Positions 44,458 through 52,774 of a stretch of 52,774 nucleotides of DNA are shown one piece after another. The translations under genes and the position numbers were made by a program. Source of the stretch: Paludibacteraceae bacterium (lineage in GTDB: Bacteria; Bacteroidota; Bacteroidia; Bacteroidales; Paludibacteraceae); NCBI GenBank assembly GCA_905235225.1, contig CAJOKE010000009.1, positions 1 through 52,774 on the forward strand, given 5' to 3'. The first letter of the stretch is position 1. Each line of letters opens with the position of its first letter. The notes beneath the pieces are model-generated. The model did no database searches and was not told the DNA's origin. It saw nothing but the letters and a program-made list of their open reading frames with translations.

Positions 44458-44547
44458 ATGCCAAACGGAAAGAAGCATAAGAGACATAAGATGTCTACTC
44501 ACAAACGTAAAAAACGTTTGCGTAAGAATCGTCATAAGCATAAGTAA
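44458..44547 (+). CDS. 29-residue Lys/Arg-rich ribosomal-type protein
   Basis: ATG to TAA, 30 codons, encoding MPNGKKHKRHKMSTHKRKKR then LRKNRHKHK. Nineteen or so of the 29 residues are Lys, Arg or His. I recognise it as a conserved very small basic protein found next to HU and rng in many Bacteroidota; its composition is that of a ribosomal protein and it may be the phylum-specific ribosomal protein reported from Flavobacterium ribosomes, but I cannot confirm which one. It lies 30 bases after the HU gene and before a composite hairpin. Confidence 0.85.
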   Translation: MPNGKKHKRHKMSTHKRKKRLRKNRHKHK

Positions 44548-44589
44548 GCTTGTTTATTAGCCGTTAGGCTATAGACGATTATTAACTTG

Positions 44590-44642
44590 GCTTTGTGGCG
44601 ACACTGTTTTGGGCGCAAAACAGATGGCTGCAAAGCTTTTTT
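44590..44642 (+). terminator. Composite stem-loop with T6 tail in the rng leader
   Basis: Outer stem GCTTTG (44590-44595)/CAAAGC (44631-44636) enclosing inner stem CTGTTTTG/CAAAACAG with loop GGCG, followed by TTTTTT (44637-44642). The rng ATG is 18 bases further on. It may be a terminator for the HU transcript and an attenuator for rng. Confidence 0.7.
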
Positions 44643-44659
44643 ATTTGAAGTGTTGAATC

Positions 44660-46303
44660 ATGAAAAGCGAATTGATTGTCGATGTACAACCTAACGAAAT
44701 CGCAATTGCTTTGACTGAGGACGACCGCTTGCAGGAGATTACACGTGAAAAACGCGATGTAGATAATTTTGCTGTAGGAAATATATATTATGGTCGTGTG
44801 AAGAAAGTTATGCCGGCATTAAATGCTGTTTTCGTTGATGTAGGTCATGAAAAAGAAGCTTTTCTACACTATCTGGATTTAGGTTCTCAGTTTATCACGC
44901 TGAAGAATTATGTAACCAAGGCTGTTTCCGATCGACGCAAAGCTCCGTCTATGGCGCGATTGCAACGTGGTGCTGATGTCGGAAAGGAAGGGCAAATTGC
45001 GGATTATATCAATGTAGGCGATATGCTGCTTGTTCAAGTCAGCAAAGAGCCGATTAATACCAAGGGTCCGCGTCTTACTGCCGAAATAAGTATTGCCGGT
45101 CGTAACATGGTGCTGATTCCTTTCTCGGAAAAAGTTATGGTGAGCAGCAAAATCAAGCGTGAATCGGAGCGTAGCAGACTCAAGCAACTCGTCCAGTCAA
45201 TTAAACCGCAAGGATTTGGGGTTATTGTAAGGACTGTTGCCGAGGACAAGCGCGTTGCCGAATTGGACAATGAACTGCGCATTCTGGTAAAACGATGGGA
45301 AGATTCCGTTCGCATTCTTCAAAAACCTGATACTTCGGATGATAGTAAGTCGTCGAATGGCAAAAGTAAAGATGCCGAAGTTAGGTTAATCAGCGAAGAA
45401 TTGGGACGAACGATCGGTATAATACGTGATGTCTTCTCACCTGATTTTACCAGTATTCAGGTCAATGACGATACTATCTATGAGGAGGTTCGCCAATATG
45501 TAGAACTGATCGCGCCTGAAAGCGTAAAAATTGTTAAAAAGTATAAAGGCAAAGAGCCGATTTTTGATAAGTATGACATCACCAGACAGATGAAAACCGG
45601 ACTCGGTAGAACTGTCGGATTCAAGAATGGCGGTTATCTGGTAATTGATAAAACAGAAGCGTTATTTGCCATAGATGTCAATACGGGGTCAAAGAAAATC
45701 TTTGAGGACCATGAGGAGAATGCTTTCCAGTACAATATGCTCGCGGCTGACGAGATCGTACATCAGTTACGGCTGCGTGATATAGGGGGAATTATCATCA
45801 TTGACTTCGTTGATATGGACTCCAAAGAACACCAAGAGCAATTGTACAAGCACGTGACAGAGCTGATGTCGCGTGACAGAGCAAAGCATAACGTATTGCC
45901 TCTCAGTAAGTTCGGATTAATGCAAATTACCCGCCAACGTGTGCGCCCTGCGGTGGAGGTTAATGTTACCGAGGTTTGTCCTGTCTGCCTTGGAAAGGGC
46001 AAAGTACAACCTACGATCTTGTTTACCGACCAAGTCGAGGAGCAGATTGCTCATATGCGGGAACATTTCGGTCGAGGTATAAGAGTTCATTTGCATCCGT
46101 ATGTTTATTCGTATGTGACGCGAGGCTCGATTTTCCGCCGAATGTCCGCTAAATGGTATCGGCTGTATGGTGTACGTGTAATAGAGAATCAGTCAAATGG
46201 TATGCTGGAAACGCGGTTCTATAACCGTAAAGGCGAACTACTTGAAATCCCCTCTGAAGGGCAGCTTAATGCCAAAGGGGACGATGGTGAGAAAAGTAAG
46301 TAA
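44660..46303 (+). CDS. rng: Ribonuclease G (Rne/Rng family)
   Basis: Endoribonuclease of 547 residues that processes rRNA and decays mRNA. The S1 RNA-binding domain occupies about residues 35-130 (VGNIYYGRVKKVMPALNAVF, then VDVGHEKEAFLHYLD), with an insertion before MLLVQVSKEPINTKGPRLT. The catalytic DNase I-like domain has FAIDVNTGS (metal Asp) and GGIIIIDFVDMD (second Asp), and VCPVCLGKGK is the Zn-link. There is no long disordered C-terminus, so it is the G rather than the E form. Confidence 0.95.
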   Translation: MKSELIVDVQPNEIAIALTEDDRLQEITREKRDVDNFAVGNIYYGRVKKVMPALNAVFVDVGHEKEAFLHYLDLGSQFITLKNYVTKAVSDRRKAPSMARLQRGADVGKEGQIADYINVGDMLLVQVSKEPINTKGPRLTAEISIAGRNMVLIPFSEKVMVSSKIKRESERSRLKQLVQSIKPQGFGVIVRTVAEDKRVAELDNELRILVKRWEDSVRILQKPDTSDDSKSSNGKSKDAEVRLISEELGRTIGIIRDVFSPDFTSIQVNDDTIYEEVRQYVELIAPESVKIVKKYKGKEPIFDKYDITRQMKTGLGRTVGFKNGGYLVIDKTEALFAIDVNTGSKKIFEDHEENAFQYNMLAADEIVHQLRLRDIGGIIIIDFVDMDSKEHQEQLYKHVTELMSRDRAKHNVLPLSKFGLMQITRQRVRPAVEVNVTEVCPVCLGKGKVQPTILFTDQVEEQIAHMREHFGRGIRVHLHPYVYSYVTRGSIFRRMSAKWYRLYGVRVIENQSNGMLETRFYNRKGELLEIPSEGQLNAKGDDGEKSK

Positions 46304-46340
46304 AAAAAAGTGTGTCAAATAATTTGGCACACTTTTTTTT
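46304..46340 (+). terminator. rng terminator
   Basis: AAGTGTGTCAAAT pairs with ATTTGGCACACTT (one wobble), A-run before and T8 after. The spacer from here to 46454 has three TTCGCAT units and an AATTTACG/CGTAAATT hairpin overlapping the next (minus) gene's stop, but no gene. Confidence 0.9.
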
Positions 46341-46454
46341 AAGTTTCTTAATTACTTACGTTCGCATCTCATTCGCATTACGTTCGCATTCAGTACGTCA
46401 CAAGACGGTTTTTGATACATTTTAGGTGATTGGGTAATTTACGATAAGCGTAAA

Positions 46455-47810
46455 TTATCTTGTATAAATCTTCCAACTCCATGGTTTTAGTGTCACTGCC
46501 TGCTGTGCTGCCAGTTCGATGTTCTTGCCGCAACTGCATTTATATTGACCTTCATAACCTGTCAGGTCAAGGTTAACCTGTTGCTCTTCCGCACTCATGT
46601 TAAATACGGCAATGACTGTATTGCGGCAATGATGTTTGTGGCAGATCTGATCACGCACACATGCAAATACGTTGTCATTATCAGCCTGAATCCGAACCAT
46701 TGGCGCACCTTTTTCGTTACTCCACAATGCACGGTTGTCTTTACGCAGGTGGTTCAAGGATTGATACAATTCAAATTGCGGGGCATTGGGAACGCGGTCA
46801 ATCAAATCTTTTTCAAAGAACTCCAAACGATGATGGTTACCGCTTAATTGTCCGGTATAAATTAATGGCATTCCGGGGACTATATATGTGAATACGGCAA
46901 ATAAGTCTGCGGCATCACCCATTCGTTCCATTTCTGTTCCGCTCCAAGAGTTTTCATCATGGTTGGATGTAAAATTCATGCGAATTGCATCGTGACGGAT
47001 GGTTGTGTCGCACTTCGCGAAGTATTTCCACATATCTTCAACATTTTGTTTGCCTTGTGCCACTTCGTTCATTATATGGTGTAAAGTCCAACCGTAATAC
47101 ATATCGAACGCACTTTCTGTCAGCTCTTGAGCCTTGTCTTCATCTTCGGCAAGGGTAAACATATCGGGGTGGGTCTTGCGTAAATCGCCCATTGCCCAGT
47201 TCCAGAAATCGGTGGGTACTTCACCGGCAACATCGCAGCGGAAACCATCTATGCCGATACTGTCCATCCACCAGTGCATGGCATCCAACATTGCCTGCCG
47301 CATGTCTGCGTTATGATAGTCCAATTTGGAAATATCAGTCCAGTCATATTGAACCATAAGGTTACCCAAACTGTCACGATAATGCCAACCATCGTTTTGA
47401 GTCCATGCGTGATCGGGAGCGGTATGGTTTGCTACCCAGTCAAGGATAACCTTGAAACCTAAGTCATGAGCTGTTTTAAGGAAATGTTCAAAATCTGCTC
47501 TGGTTCCGAATTCAGGATTGATGGCGCAGTAGTCCTTAATGGAATAATAACTTCCGAGAGTGCCTTTTCTGGTCAGTTCGCCGATAGGTTGGCAGGGCAT
47601 AACCCAAATGATGTCAATTGAATTCTCGCGCAAGTCGGGTAGAAGTGCTTCTGCGGCTGCAAAAGTACCTTCTTCAGTGGCTTGCCGCGTGTTCAATTCA
47701 TAAATGGTGCTGTTATACGCCCACTTCGGATGGCGGTGTTCGCAGCAGTCTTTTTTTGCACAGCCGGCAATCATGATGGTTGCCAACAAAAATAATAATC
47801 CTTTTCTCAT
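46455..47810 (-). CDS. GH13 alpha-amylase-family lipoprotein (downstream copy)
   Basis: Glycoside hydrolase acting on alpha-glucans, 451 residues. Lipobox IAGC (Cys17) after MRKGLLFLLATIM means a lipid-anchored envelope protein. The (beta/alpha)8 barrel has VILDWVANHT, the nucleophile Asp193 in GFRCDVAGEV, the acid/base Glu222 in TLAEDEDK and the third Asp285 in FTSNHDENS. The catalytic barrel is preceded by only about 28 residues, so no N-terminal CBM. It is last of three genes in the 52260-46455 operon, 12 bases after the GH2 gene. Confidence 0.92.
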   Translation of the reverse strand: MRKGLLFLLATIMIAGCAKKDCCEHRHPKWAYNSTIYELNTRQATEEGTFAAAEALLPDLRENSIDIIWVMPCQPIGELTRKGTLGSYYSIKDYCAINPEFGTRADFEHFLKTAHDLGFKVILDWVANHTAPDHAWTQNDGWHYRDSLGNLMVQYDWTDISKLDYHNADMRQAMLDAMHWWMDSIGIDGFRCDVAGEVPTDFWNWAMGDLRKTHPDMFTLAEDEDKAQELTESAFDMYYGWTLHHIMNEVAQGKQNVEDMWKYFAKCDTTIRHDAIRMNFTSNHDENSWSGTEMERMGDAADLFAVFTYIVPGMPLIYTGQLSGNHHRLEFFEKDLIDRVPNAPQFELYQSLNHLRKDNRALWSNEKGAPMVRIQADNDNVFACVRDQICHKHHCRNTVIAVFNMSAEEQQVNLDLTGYEGQYKCSCGKNIELAAQQAVTLKPWSWKIYTR

Positions 47811-47822
47811 AAGCGTTTATTT

Positions 47823-50291
47823 TTAATTAACGGTTAATTTAGTTGTTTTCATTTTGGGTGCAGAAACCGTAACAGTCATCGGTTGTGTTCCGTTTTTACG
47901 GACGATGAAAGTACATTTCCCATGGAATGCGTGGATACTGTTTCCGTCTTGGAATTTATCAAGACAAGTAGCATCGCCGTTAGCCATTGCGAGTAGTTTG
48001 CCGCCTTGGACATTGAGTGAAATCAAACTGTTATCATGAGGACAGTGCGTTCCTTTACTGTCTGTAACGGTAACGGTGAGATAGCACAGTCCTTCTTCTG
48101 TTTCTTCTTCTTTATTTGCCCACTCAATCTGCAATTTGCTTGCTTTTCCTGCTGTTTTTATAATCTTTTGGTCAGCAACGGCTCCATTGGAATCATAGGC
48201 AACAACTTTGATTTCTCCTTTAGCATACTTCACATCCTGCCACATAAGTCGGTAACGGGGCAGTAACTCGGGTCGTGGTGCGCTGCCCCACCATGGAACC
48301 TCAAACGTTCCGACTTGAGGAAGACGGCTTACACCGTCAATTAATTCACCTTGCCGCAGTCGTTCGGTTTCTTCGGCGGTTGCAAAGCGAAGCCGTCCTT
48401 GACTTTTGCCGTTGACAAACAGTTCCGCTTCCGGATATGAGGTATAAACATAAACAGGTGTTGTTTCTCCTTCCCTTCCTTGCCATGTCCAGTGCGGAAG
48501 AACATGCAGGGTAGGCGACTGCTTGTTCCATTGGCTGCGGTACAACCAGTAGCGGTCTTTTGGAATTGATGCTAAGTCTATGATACCGAAATATGAGCTA
48601 TGGCTTGGCCAAGCGTCTGTATCGTATGGTGAGGGTTCGCCTAAATAATCAAATCCTGTCCAAACGAACTGCCCGATAGTCCAGTCATAATCATCCTGGA
48701 GCTGAAAATCCTGTTCGGGCAGTCCTGACCATGCGCAATATTCCACATCATAACCGCTGCTTTGCATATCATCATGCATAGCGTTAGGTTGCATAATGAC
48801 GGGGAAGTGATAGGTGTCACGTGATGAAACTGTTGAGGCGTTTTCACTGCCTAACAGCAAACGTTCCGGCAAGGAGTCATGTGCCTCGAGGTATCTTCCT
48901 GTACGGTAGTTGAATCCTGGAATATCATGTAGAGCCGCAAAACCGTTGGTGATGACGCCAGCCACTTGATCCATTCCGTTAGTCACAGGTCTTGTGGGGT
49001 CTAATTTATGGCAGATGTTTTGAAGCCATGCAGCGATAGGTAGTCCTTCGGGAAGGACTTGTTCCCATACTTCGTTTCCTGTACTCCACATTACGACAGC
49101 CGGTGAGTTGCGGAAATGCAGCAGCATATGCTGCATATCGCGTTCAGCCCATTGTTCAAACCAATTGGTATATCCGTTACGGCATTTGGCACGTGTCCAT
49201 TCGTCAAAGGGTTCAATCATCAGCATTAGTCCCATTTCCTCACATAGTTCGACGAGGTCTGTTGCGGGCATGTTATGGCTGGTGCGTACGGCATCACAGC
49301 CCATGTTTTTGAGTATTGTGAGTTGGTGTCTGATGGCATCGCGGTGTATGGCAGTCCCCAACGGACCAAGGTCATGATGCAGGCATACGCCTTTGAATTT
49401 ACGCGCCTCTCCATTGAGCAGAAAGCCTTTTGAATAGGTGTATTCAATGCTACGGATTCCAAAGCGTGTAAGGCATGAGTCCAAGATGATTCCGCCTTGT
49501 TTGATGAAAGTGTGCGCTTCATATAAATAAGGTGTTTCCGGTGACCATAATTTGGGGTTATCGATTTGTGCAGTGGCAAAGCGTCCGTCGGCTGAGGTGA
49601 TTTTCTGTCCGTTTTGGTAGATGTCAGTTGTTACCGTCATTCCGTTCTGCGGGTTAGCGACACTAATATCGCAGGTTACGGTAGCTTGTTGTCTGTCAAC
49701 TTTCGGGGTTCGGATGTTCACACCCCACAACGGAATATGGGTTTTGTTGTATGTGCGCAAAGAGACCTTGCGATATAGTCCAGCACCCGGGTACCAGCGG
49801 CTTGATTCCGGGAAATTCTCTAATCTAACCTGTACTTCGGGAGCGTCGTTATTCGTGTTTTGCCATTGTCTGATAGCAGATGTTATATCCACCTCGAAGG
49901 CATTGTATCCATATTCCCAACTGCCTTGTTTTTGTCCGTTAACAAAGACCTCTGCATGTGACATCGCTCCGTCAAAATAAAGGGAGTAGCACAGTTCTTT
50001 GTCGCTGATAAGTGCCGGATCCAGTTGGCATTTATACCATGCGGCACCCATCCAGTTCAGTCCGCCGCTTCGTCCTGTTTTGGCGGTTGCTGTCTGCTCG
50101 CCGTTTTGAACAACGGCTACTATTTGCAGGTCGTTGTTGCGGTCAAAGTCAGTAGTGATAGCCCAGTCGTGAGGGATGGTAACTGATTGCCATGATTCGG
50201 CATCGGGTGCGGGCAGTTGGTGCGGTTGTTGTTCCGGCGTGAATTGCCATTGGCTTAAAAGGGTAACAATAGTCAGCAGTACGGAATACAT
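47823..50291 (-). CDS. GH2 family beta-galactosidase-like enzyme
   Basis: A 822-residue glycoside hydrolase of family 2, probably cleaving beta-galactosides; GH2 also holds other activities. The N-terminus MYSVLLTIVTLLSQ can act as a signal peptide. Domain order: sugar-binding jelly roll with VTIPHDWAI and RFGI-type Ig domain, TIM barrel with acid/base Glu407 in WSTGNEVWEQ and nucleophile Glu483 in LLGSENAST, then C-terminal beta domains (VYVYTSYPEAELFVNGKSQG) as in DUF4982-bearing members. It lies 4 bases after the upstream GH13 gene and 12 before the next. Confidence 0.92.
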   Translation of the reverse strand: MYSVLLTIVTLLSQWQFTPEQQPHQLPAPDAESWQSVTIPHDWAITTDFDRNNDLQIVAVVQNGEQTATAKTGRSGGLNWMGAAWYKCQLDPALISDKELCYSLYFDGAMSHAEVFVNGQKQGSWEYGYNAFEVDITSAIRQWQNTNNDAPEVQVRLENFPESSRWYPGAGLYRKVSLRTYNKTHIPLWGVNIRTPKVDRQQATVTCDISVANPQNGMTVTTDIYQNGQKITSADGRFATAQIDNPKLWSPETPYLYEAHTFIKQGGIILDSCLTRFGIRSIEYTYSKGFLLNGEARKFKGVCLHHDLGPLGTAIHRDAIRHQLTILKNMGCDAVRTSHNMPATDLVELCEEMGLMLMIEPFDEWTRAKCRNGYTNWFEQWAERDMQHMLLHFRNSPAVVMWSTGNEVWEQVLPEGLPIAAWLQNICHKLDPTRPVTNGMDQVAGVITNGFAALHDIPGFNYRTGRYLEAHDSLPERLLLGSENASTVSSRDTYHFPVIMQPNAMHDDMQSSGYDVEYCAWSGLPEQDFQLQDDYDWTIGQFVWTGFDYLGEPSPYDTDAWPSHSSYFGIIDLASIPKDRYWLYRSQWNKQSPTLHVLPHWTWQGREGETTPVYVYTSYPEAELFVNGKSQGRLRFATAEETERLRQGELIDGVSRLPQVGTFEVPWWGSAPRPELLPRYRLMWQDVKYAKGEIKVVAYDSNGAVADQKIIKTAGKASKLQIEWANKEEETEEGLCYLTVTVTDSKGTHCPHDNSLISLNVQGGKLLAMANGDATCLDKFQDGNSIHAFHGKCTFIVRKNGTQPMTVTVSAPKMKTTKLTVN

Positions 50292-50295
50292 AGTA

Positions 50296-52260
50296 TTAAT
50301 TTAATTTACGGAAATCAATGGAATAACTCAGGTCTTTTCGGTTTATGGAAATACGGACAATTTCGTTCATATACGTGCGTTCGAATATGTACTGTTCGTC
50401 ATCAGCAGCGATTGGTTTGTATTCGCCGTAATTAAGTGCCATTGACCCTTTGCGAAGGGCGATTAGTTTCTTTATTTCGGCTTTGTATGCTTTTTCTGCT
50501 TCGTTCAGTTGTTCGTCGAAACGCATCATGTGGCGGTTATCGGGATCGTTACCGCCTACTTCGGCATATTCATCGCCTTGGTAGATGCAGGGAACGCCGG
50601 GTAAAGTGAAGTTCAAGACTTCCTGCAGGATGGCGCGTTTATACGCAGTATTTGCATCACCTATACCGACCTCAGTTGTCCATCCCTCTTCTTTGCCATT
50701 AGTGTCCGTTCCAATAGCTCCGCCCGCCATAGAGGCAAAACGGATCTGGTCGTGGTTGCCGCTGATGTTTCCCATGGTGTGGTGTGCGCCGTAGGCAGCG
50801 AGCGATTCCATAACCGTCTTGTGAACGGACTCGAAGCTGTTACCATGTACCAAAGCGTCCCGAATCGCGAAGTAGATATTAAAGTCAAACTGCGCGTTCA
50901 GCAAACCTGTTTTAACATATGAGCCAATAAGTTGCGGGTTACCGTATGTTTCTCCGATCATCCAAATCGGTCTGCCGGGGAAACGCTTGGCAATCTTTTG
51001 GCCCAAAAGCCGCCAATAGCCTTCGGGAATATGTTTGCAAGCATCGTGCCTGAAACCGTCAAGTTCATAGTTTTCGAGCCAGTACAGGGCTGAATCAGTC
51101 ATAGCCTCGCAAATATCTTCGCGTTCAAGGTCGAGTGTCGGAATATGGCGGTCAAACCAAGTTGTGAGTCTTGCTTCGTCCCATAATTCAAAGTTGCGTC
51201 TTCCATCGGGCAAGATGGAGTCTGTATGCCAATCCGGATGTTGTCGGTAGGTGGGAGAATTAATGTGCATGTGATTAGCCACATAGTCCAAAATGATATT
51301 GATTTGATGGCGGTGAGCGGTGGCAAGCATGGTGCGGAATTCCTCATCGGTGCCGAACCGTTGCTCCAGTTGTGTGGCATAAATAGGCCAGTAGCCGTGG
51401 TAGCCGCTGAATTTGGTATATTTCTTGGAAGGGTCGTACTTGTTCCCGTTTTTGAACTCATATTTTCCCCAAGCGTCCCAAGGATTCTGGGTAACGGGCG
51501 ATACCCAAATAGTGTTGATACCAAGGTCGTCAAAGAATCCTTCTTCTATCTTTTTTGTTATTCCGGCAAAGTCGCCGCCCTGATAATCCACAATATCCAG
51601 CACTTCGGGCGAATTCATTTTCCAGTCATTACCGGCATTTCCGTTTTCGAAACGATCGACAAGCAGGGAATAAAGGATTTGCGTGTGCGGATCATGGCGG
51701 TTCAGTAGGGCGGTATTATTGACAGGTTTGCCGTCTTGCAGAGGAACCAGTATGTCGTTATAAACATAATTGTCATCACAGAGAAAGGCACGCAGGAATG
51801 ACCGTCCCTTTAATCGTGGGGCAATGGTGATTGTCCAACTGCCGTTTCCGTTAAATCGGATATTTTCGTCACGGACGGGTATATTTTGGACGAGTGCCAC
51901 CAGTTGGACATTTTCAGTGCCAAGCAGGCGGACGGTCACGCTGTTATCATCGGAGCAGGCGGTTTCCACGCCGGTATTAAAGGGTTTGTGGGGAAGTGCA
52001 ACGACCGACAAGTTGCTTTCACTTTCTCCAAACGGGAGCAATTGGATGCGTCCATTGTCATTAACAGTCATTGTTTGCGGCACCAGAGTGTCTGCGGCTA
52101 AAAGGGGAAGATAGTCCGTAAGGAAGATTGTCGTTTGGGGACCGGTCAAATGAACCGGCATAATTGGTTGACCTTCGGCGGTTAGTTGGAAATCGTTTTT
52201 CCGGCAGCACGATGCTGCAAGCACAATAAATGCAATTAATAAAAGAGATCTTGATTTCAT
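50296..52260 (-). CDS. GH13 alpha-amylase-family lipoprotein (first gene of operon)
   Basis: Lipoprotein (lipobox LAASC, Cys18) of 654 residues. An N-terminal beta region (about 20-200) resembles the N domain of cyclomaltodextrinase/neopullulanase-type enzymes and precedes the GH13 barrel: ILDYVANHMHI, nucleophile Asp406 in GFRHDACKH, acid/base Glu437 in MIGETYGNP and Asp504 in SGNHDQIRF. A short C-terminal beta domain follows. It probably acts on surface or periplasmic alpha-glucans, as SusA/SusG-type enzymes do. The promoter is at 52283-52314. Confidence 0.93.
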   Translation of the reverse strand: MKSRSLLLIAFIVLAASCCRKNDFQLTAEGQPIMPVHLTGPQTTIFLTDYLPLLAADTLVPQTMTVNDNGRIQLLPFGESESNLSVVALPHKPFNTGVETACSDDNSVTVRLLGTENVQLVALVQNIPVRDENIRFNGNGSWTITIAPRLKGRSFLRAFLCDDNYVYNDILVPLQDGKPVNNTALLNRHDPHTQILYSLLVDRFENGNAGNDWKMNSPEVLDIVDYQGGDFAGITKKIEEGFFDDLGINTIWVSPVTQNPWDAWGKYEFKNGNKYDPSKKYTKFSGYHGYWPIYATQLEQRFGTDEEFRTMLATAHRHQINIILDYVANHMHINSPTYRQHPDWHTDSILPDGRRNFELWDEARLTTWFDRHIPTLDLEREDICEAMTDSALYWLENYELDGFRHDACKHIPEGYWRLLGQKIAKRFPGRPIWMIGETYGNPQLIGSYVKTGLLNAQFDFNIYFAIRDALVHGNSFESVHKTVMESLAAYGAHHTMGNISGNHDQIRFASMAGGAIGTDTNGKEEGWTTEVGIGDANTAYKRAILQEVLNFTLPGVPCIYQGDEYAEVGGNDPDNRHMMRFDEQLNEAEKAYKAEIKKLIALRKGSMALNYGEYKPIAADDEQYIFERTYMNEIVRISINRKDLSYSIDFRKLN

Positions 52261-52282
52261 GATACTAAATTTTATTTTGCCG

Positions 52283-52314
52283 CAAAATTACTACTTTTTT
52301 TTGATATACGCAAA
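52283..52314 (-). promoter_or_regulatory. Promoter of the GH13-GH2-GH13 operon
   Basis: Minus-strand TTTG (52311-52314), 20 bases, TAATTTTG (52283-52290), 22 bases before the start codon at 52260. Confidence 0.88.
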
Positions 52315-52438
52315 TATTTTATTCCCTATACTATAAAATATCGGAAAAAAGTGCGGCATTGAGCCATACTTTCCACTTTCCACTTTTAACCATCAAACAA
52401 TACTCTTTCGGATTCATAAAAAACTTTCGGAATTTTTA

Positions 52439-52502
52439 GTATGTTTCAGACAGCCGCCATCTACCTGCCACTTTACCTGCCACTTACCTGCCTGAAACAT
52501 AC
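52439..52502. repeat. Inverted repeat with tandem units in its loop
   Basis: GTATGTTTCAG (52439-52449) and CTGAAACATAC (52492-52502) are exact complements; the arms extend inward (ACAG/CTGC) with one mismatch. The loop holds ACCTGCCACT at 52463 and 52475 and ACCTGCC at 52486. The surrounding 52315-52669 spacer has no supportable gene, only three CTTTCGGA-type segments. Confidence 0.7.
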
Positions 52503-52669
52503 AAAATTATACCCTAAACTTTCGGAAGTTTCGGCTTTGAAATATCGCTGTAAACGTCCAAAATTTCTTCCGCTTGTTCGTGGGTTGAAACTTCGTATTG
52601 GTTTTAAGAAAAAGAGGTTGGTTTTTAATAAAATGCAGGTTAAACGATACACTAAACGTACTTTTGTAT

Positions 52670-52677
52670 TATCTTTG
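52670..52677 (+). promoter_or_regulatory. -7 promoter box before the window end
   Basis: TATCTTTG followed by CAG fits the -7 box; the -33 box is weak (GTTA about 20 bases upstream). It directs transcription rightward into the final segment. Confidence 0.5.
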
Positions 52678-52718
52678 CAGAAAATTTCGCAAAGGAGTTC
52701 TATTGCATAGTTTCTTAT

Positions 52719-52774
52719 TTAGGCGGTCGCGCCGTTCTATGTGTTGCGCTGTTTCCTCACTGTGGTGACAGCTC
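52719..52774 (+). ncRNA. Possible 5' end of a structured RNA (RNase P RNA candidate)
   Basis: Downstream of the -7 box there is no start codon with a convincing frame but a GC-rich segment: AGGCGGTCGCGCCGTTC and then GCTGTTTCCTCACTGTGGTG, ACAGC, which can form CTGT/ACAG and TCAC/GTGA pairings. The position of GGTCGCGCC relative to the start recalls the P2/P3 region of type A RNase P RNA. The conserved GAGGAAAGTCCGGGC block would lie beyond the window, so this is tentative. Confidence 0.35.

Noticed and set aside
44548..44640. tRNA-like folding between the 29-codon gene and rng
   Set aside because: The segment forms a nested hairpin with a T-tail but lacks T-loop GTTC-type and anticodon-arm features.
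52441..52710. 89-residue open frame near the window end
   Set aside because: It runs through the inverted repeat, tandem units and a promoter box, and the peptide shows no recognisable domain.

Overview
The window reads as chromosomal DNA from a member of Bacteroidota, most likely an uncultured gut- or rumen-type Bacteroidales. Three things point there: (i) at least eight intergenic regions carry the Bacteroidota sigma-ABfr promoter pattern TTTG-N18..20-TAnnTTTG; (ii) Shine-Dalgarno sequences are almost absent; (iii) the gene repertoire is typical (lipoprotein GH13 enzymes, BspA-type leucine-rich repeat protein, OmpA-barrel protein, DUF2851, AddAB without a Walker A in AddB, flexirubin-type ammonia-lyase). 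No rRNA, tRNA, CRISPR array, prophage or insertion sequence was found.

Layout. 1-1641: accessory defence/addiction genes, namely the 3'-most part of an AbiEii-type nucleotidyltransferase toxin gene and a complete antitoxin/YoeB pair. 1728-5277: four tandem paralogous secreted proteins of unknown function. 5360-9208 (minus): pyruvate phosphate dikinase and a BspA-like LRR protein, both driven by copies of the same 80-bp promoter block. 9312-9702: non-coding DNA with tandem repeats. 9703-13738 (minus): OmpA-family protein followed by a large surface protein. 13923-17249 (minus): 2-hydroxyacid dehydrogenase, peptidase T and GcvT in one operon ended by a strong terminator.

17782-30767 (plus): a long housekeeping run: anaerobic ribonucleotide reductase NrdD and activase NrdG, an AAE-type transporter, the rRNA methyltransferase RlmB, an RluA-family pseudouridine synthase, the AddA/AddB helicase-nuclease pair and a beta-CASP metallo-hydrolase. 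30768-31360 is repeat-rich spacer. 31361-37945 (plus): a compact aryl-polyene/flexirubin-like biosynthetic cluster: aromatic amino acid ammonia-lyase, ketoreductase, ketosynthase, outer-membrane protein, O-methyltransferase, acyl carrier protein, and a translationally coupled nucleotidyltransferase-like protein. 37977-42990: CNNM/CorC-like membrane protein, secreted protein, ManC and DUF2851. 42976-44016 (minus): MutY. 44155-46303 (plus): HU protein, a 29-residue Lys/Arg-rich ribosomal-type protein and RNase G. 46455-52260 (minus): a GH13-GH2-GH13 glycan-degrading operon. The last 100 bases hold a promoter and what may be the 5' end of a structured RNA, possibly RNase P RNA.

The parts most worth a second look are the reduced aryl-polyene-like cluster, with its own promoter bearing a 14-bp palindrome and an embedded outer-membrane protein, and the four-gene paralog array, whose signal peptides and spacers show that a two-gene unit was duplicated. 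Smaller signals include the duplicated promoter around the LRR gene, 11-bp-period tandem repeats in two separate intergenic regions, and hairpins placed where they could attenuate nrdG and rng.
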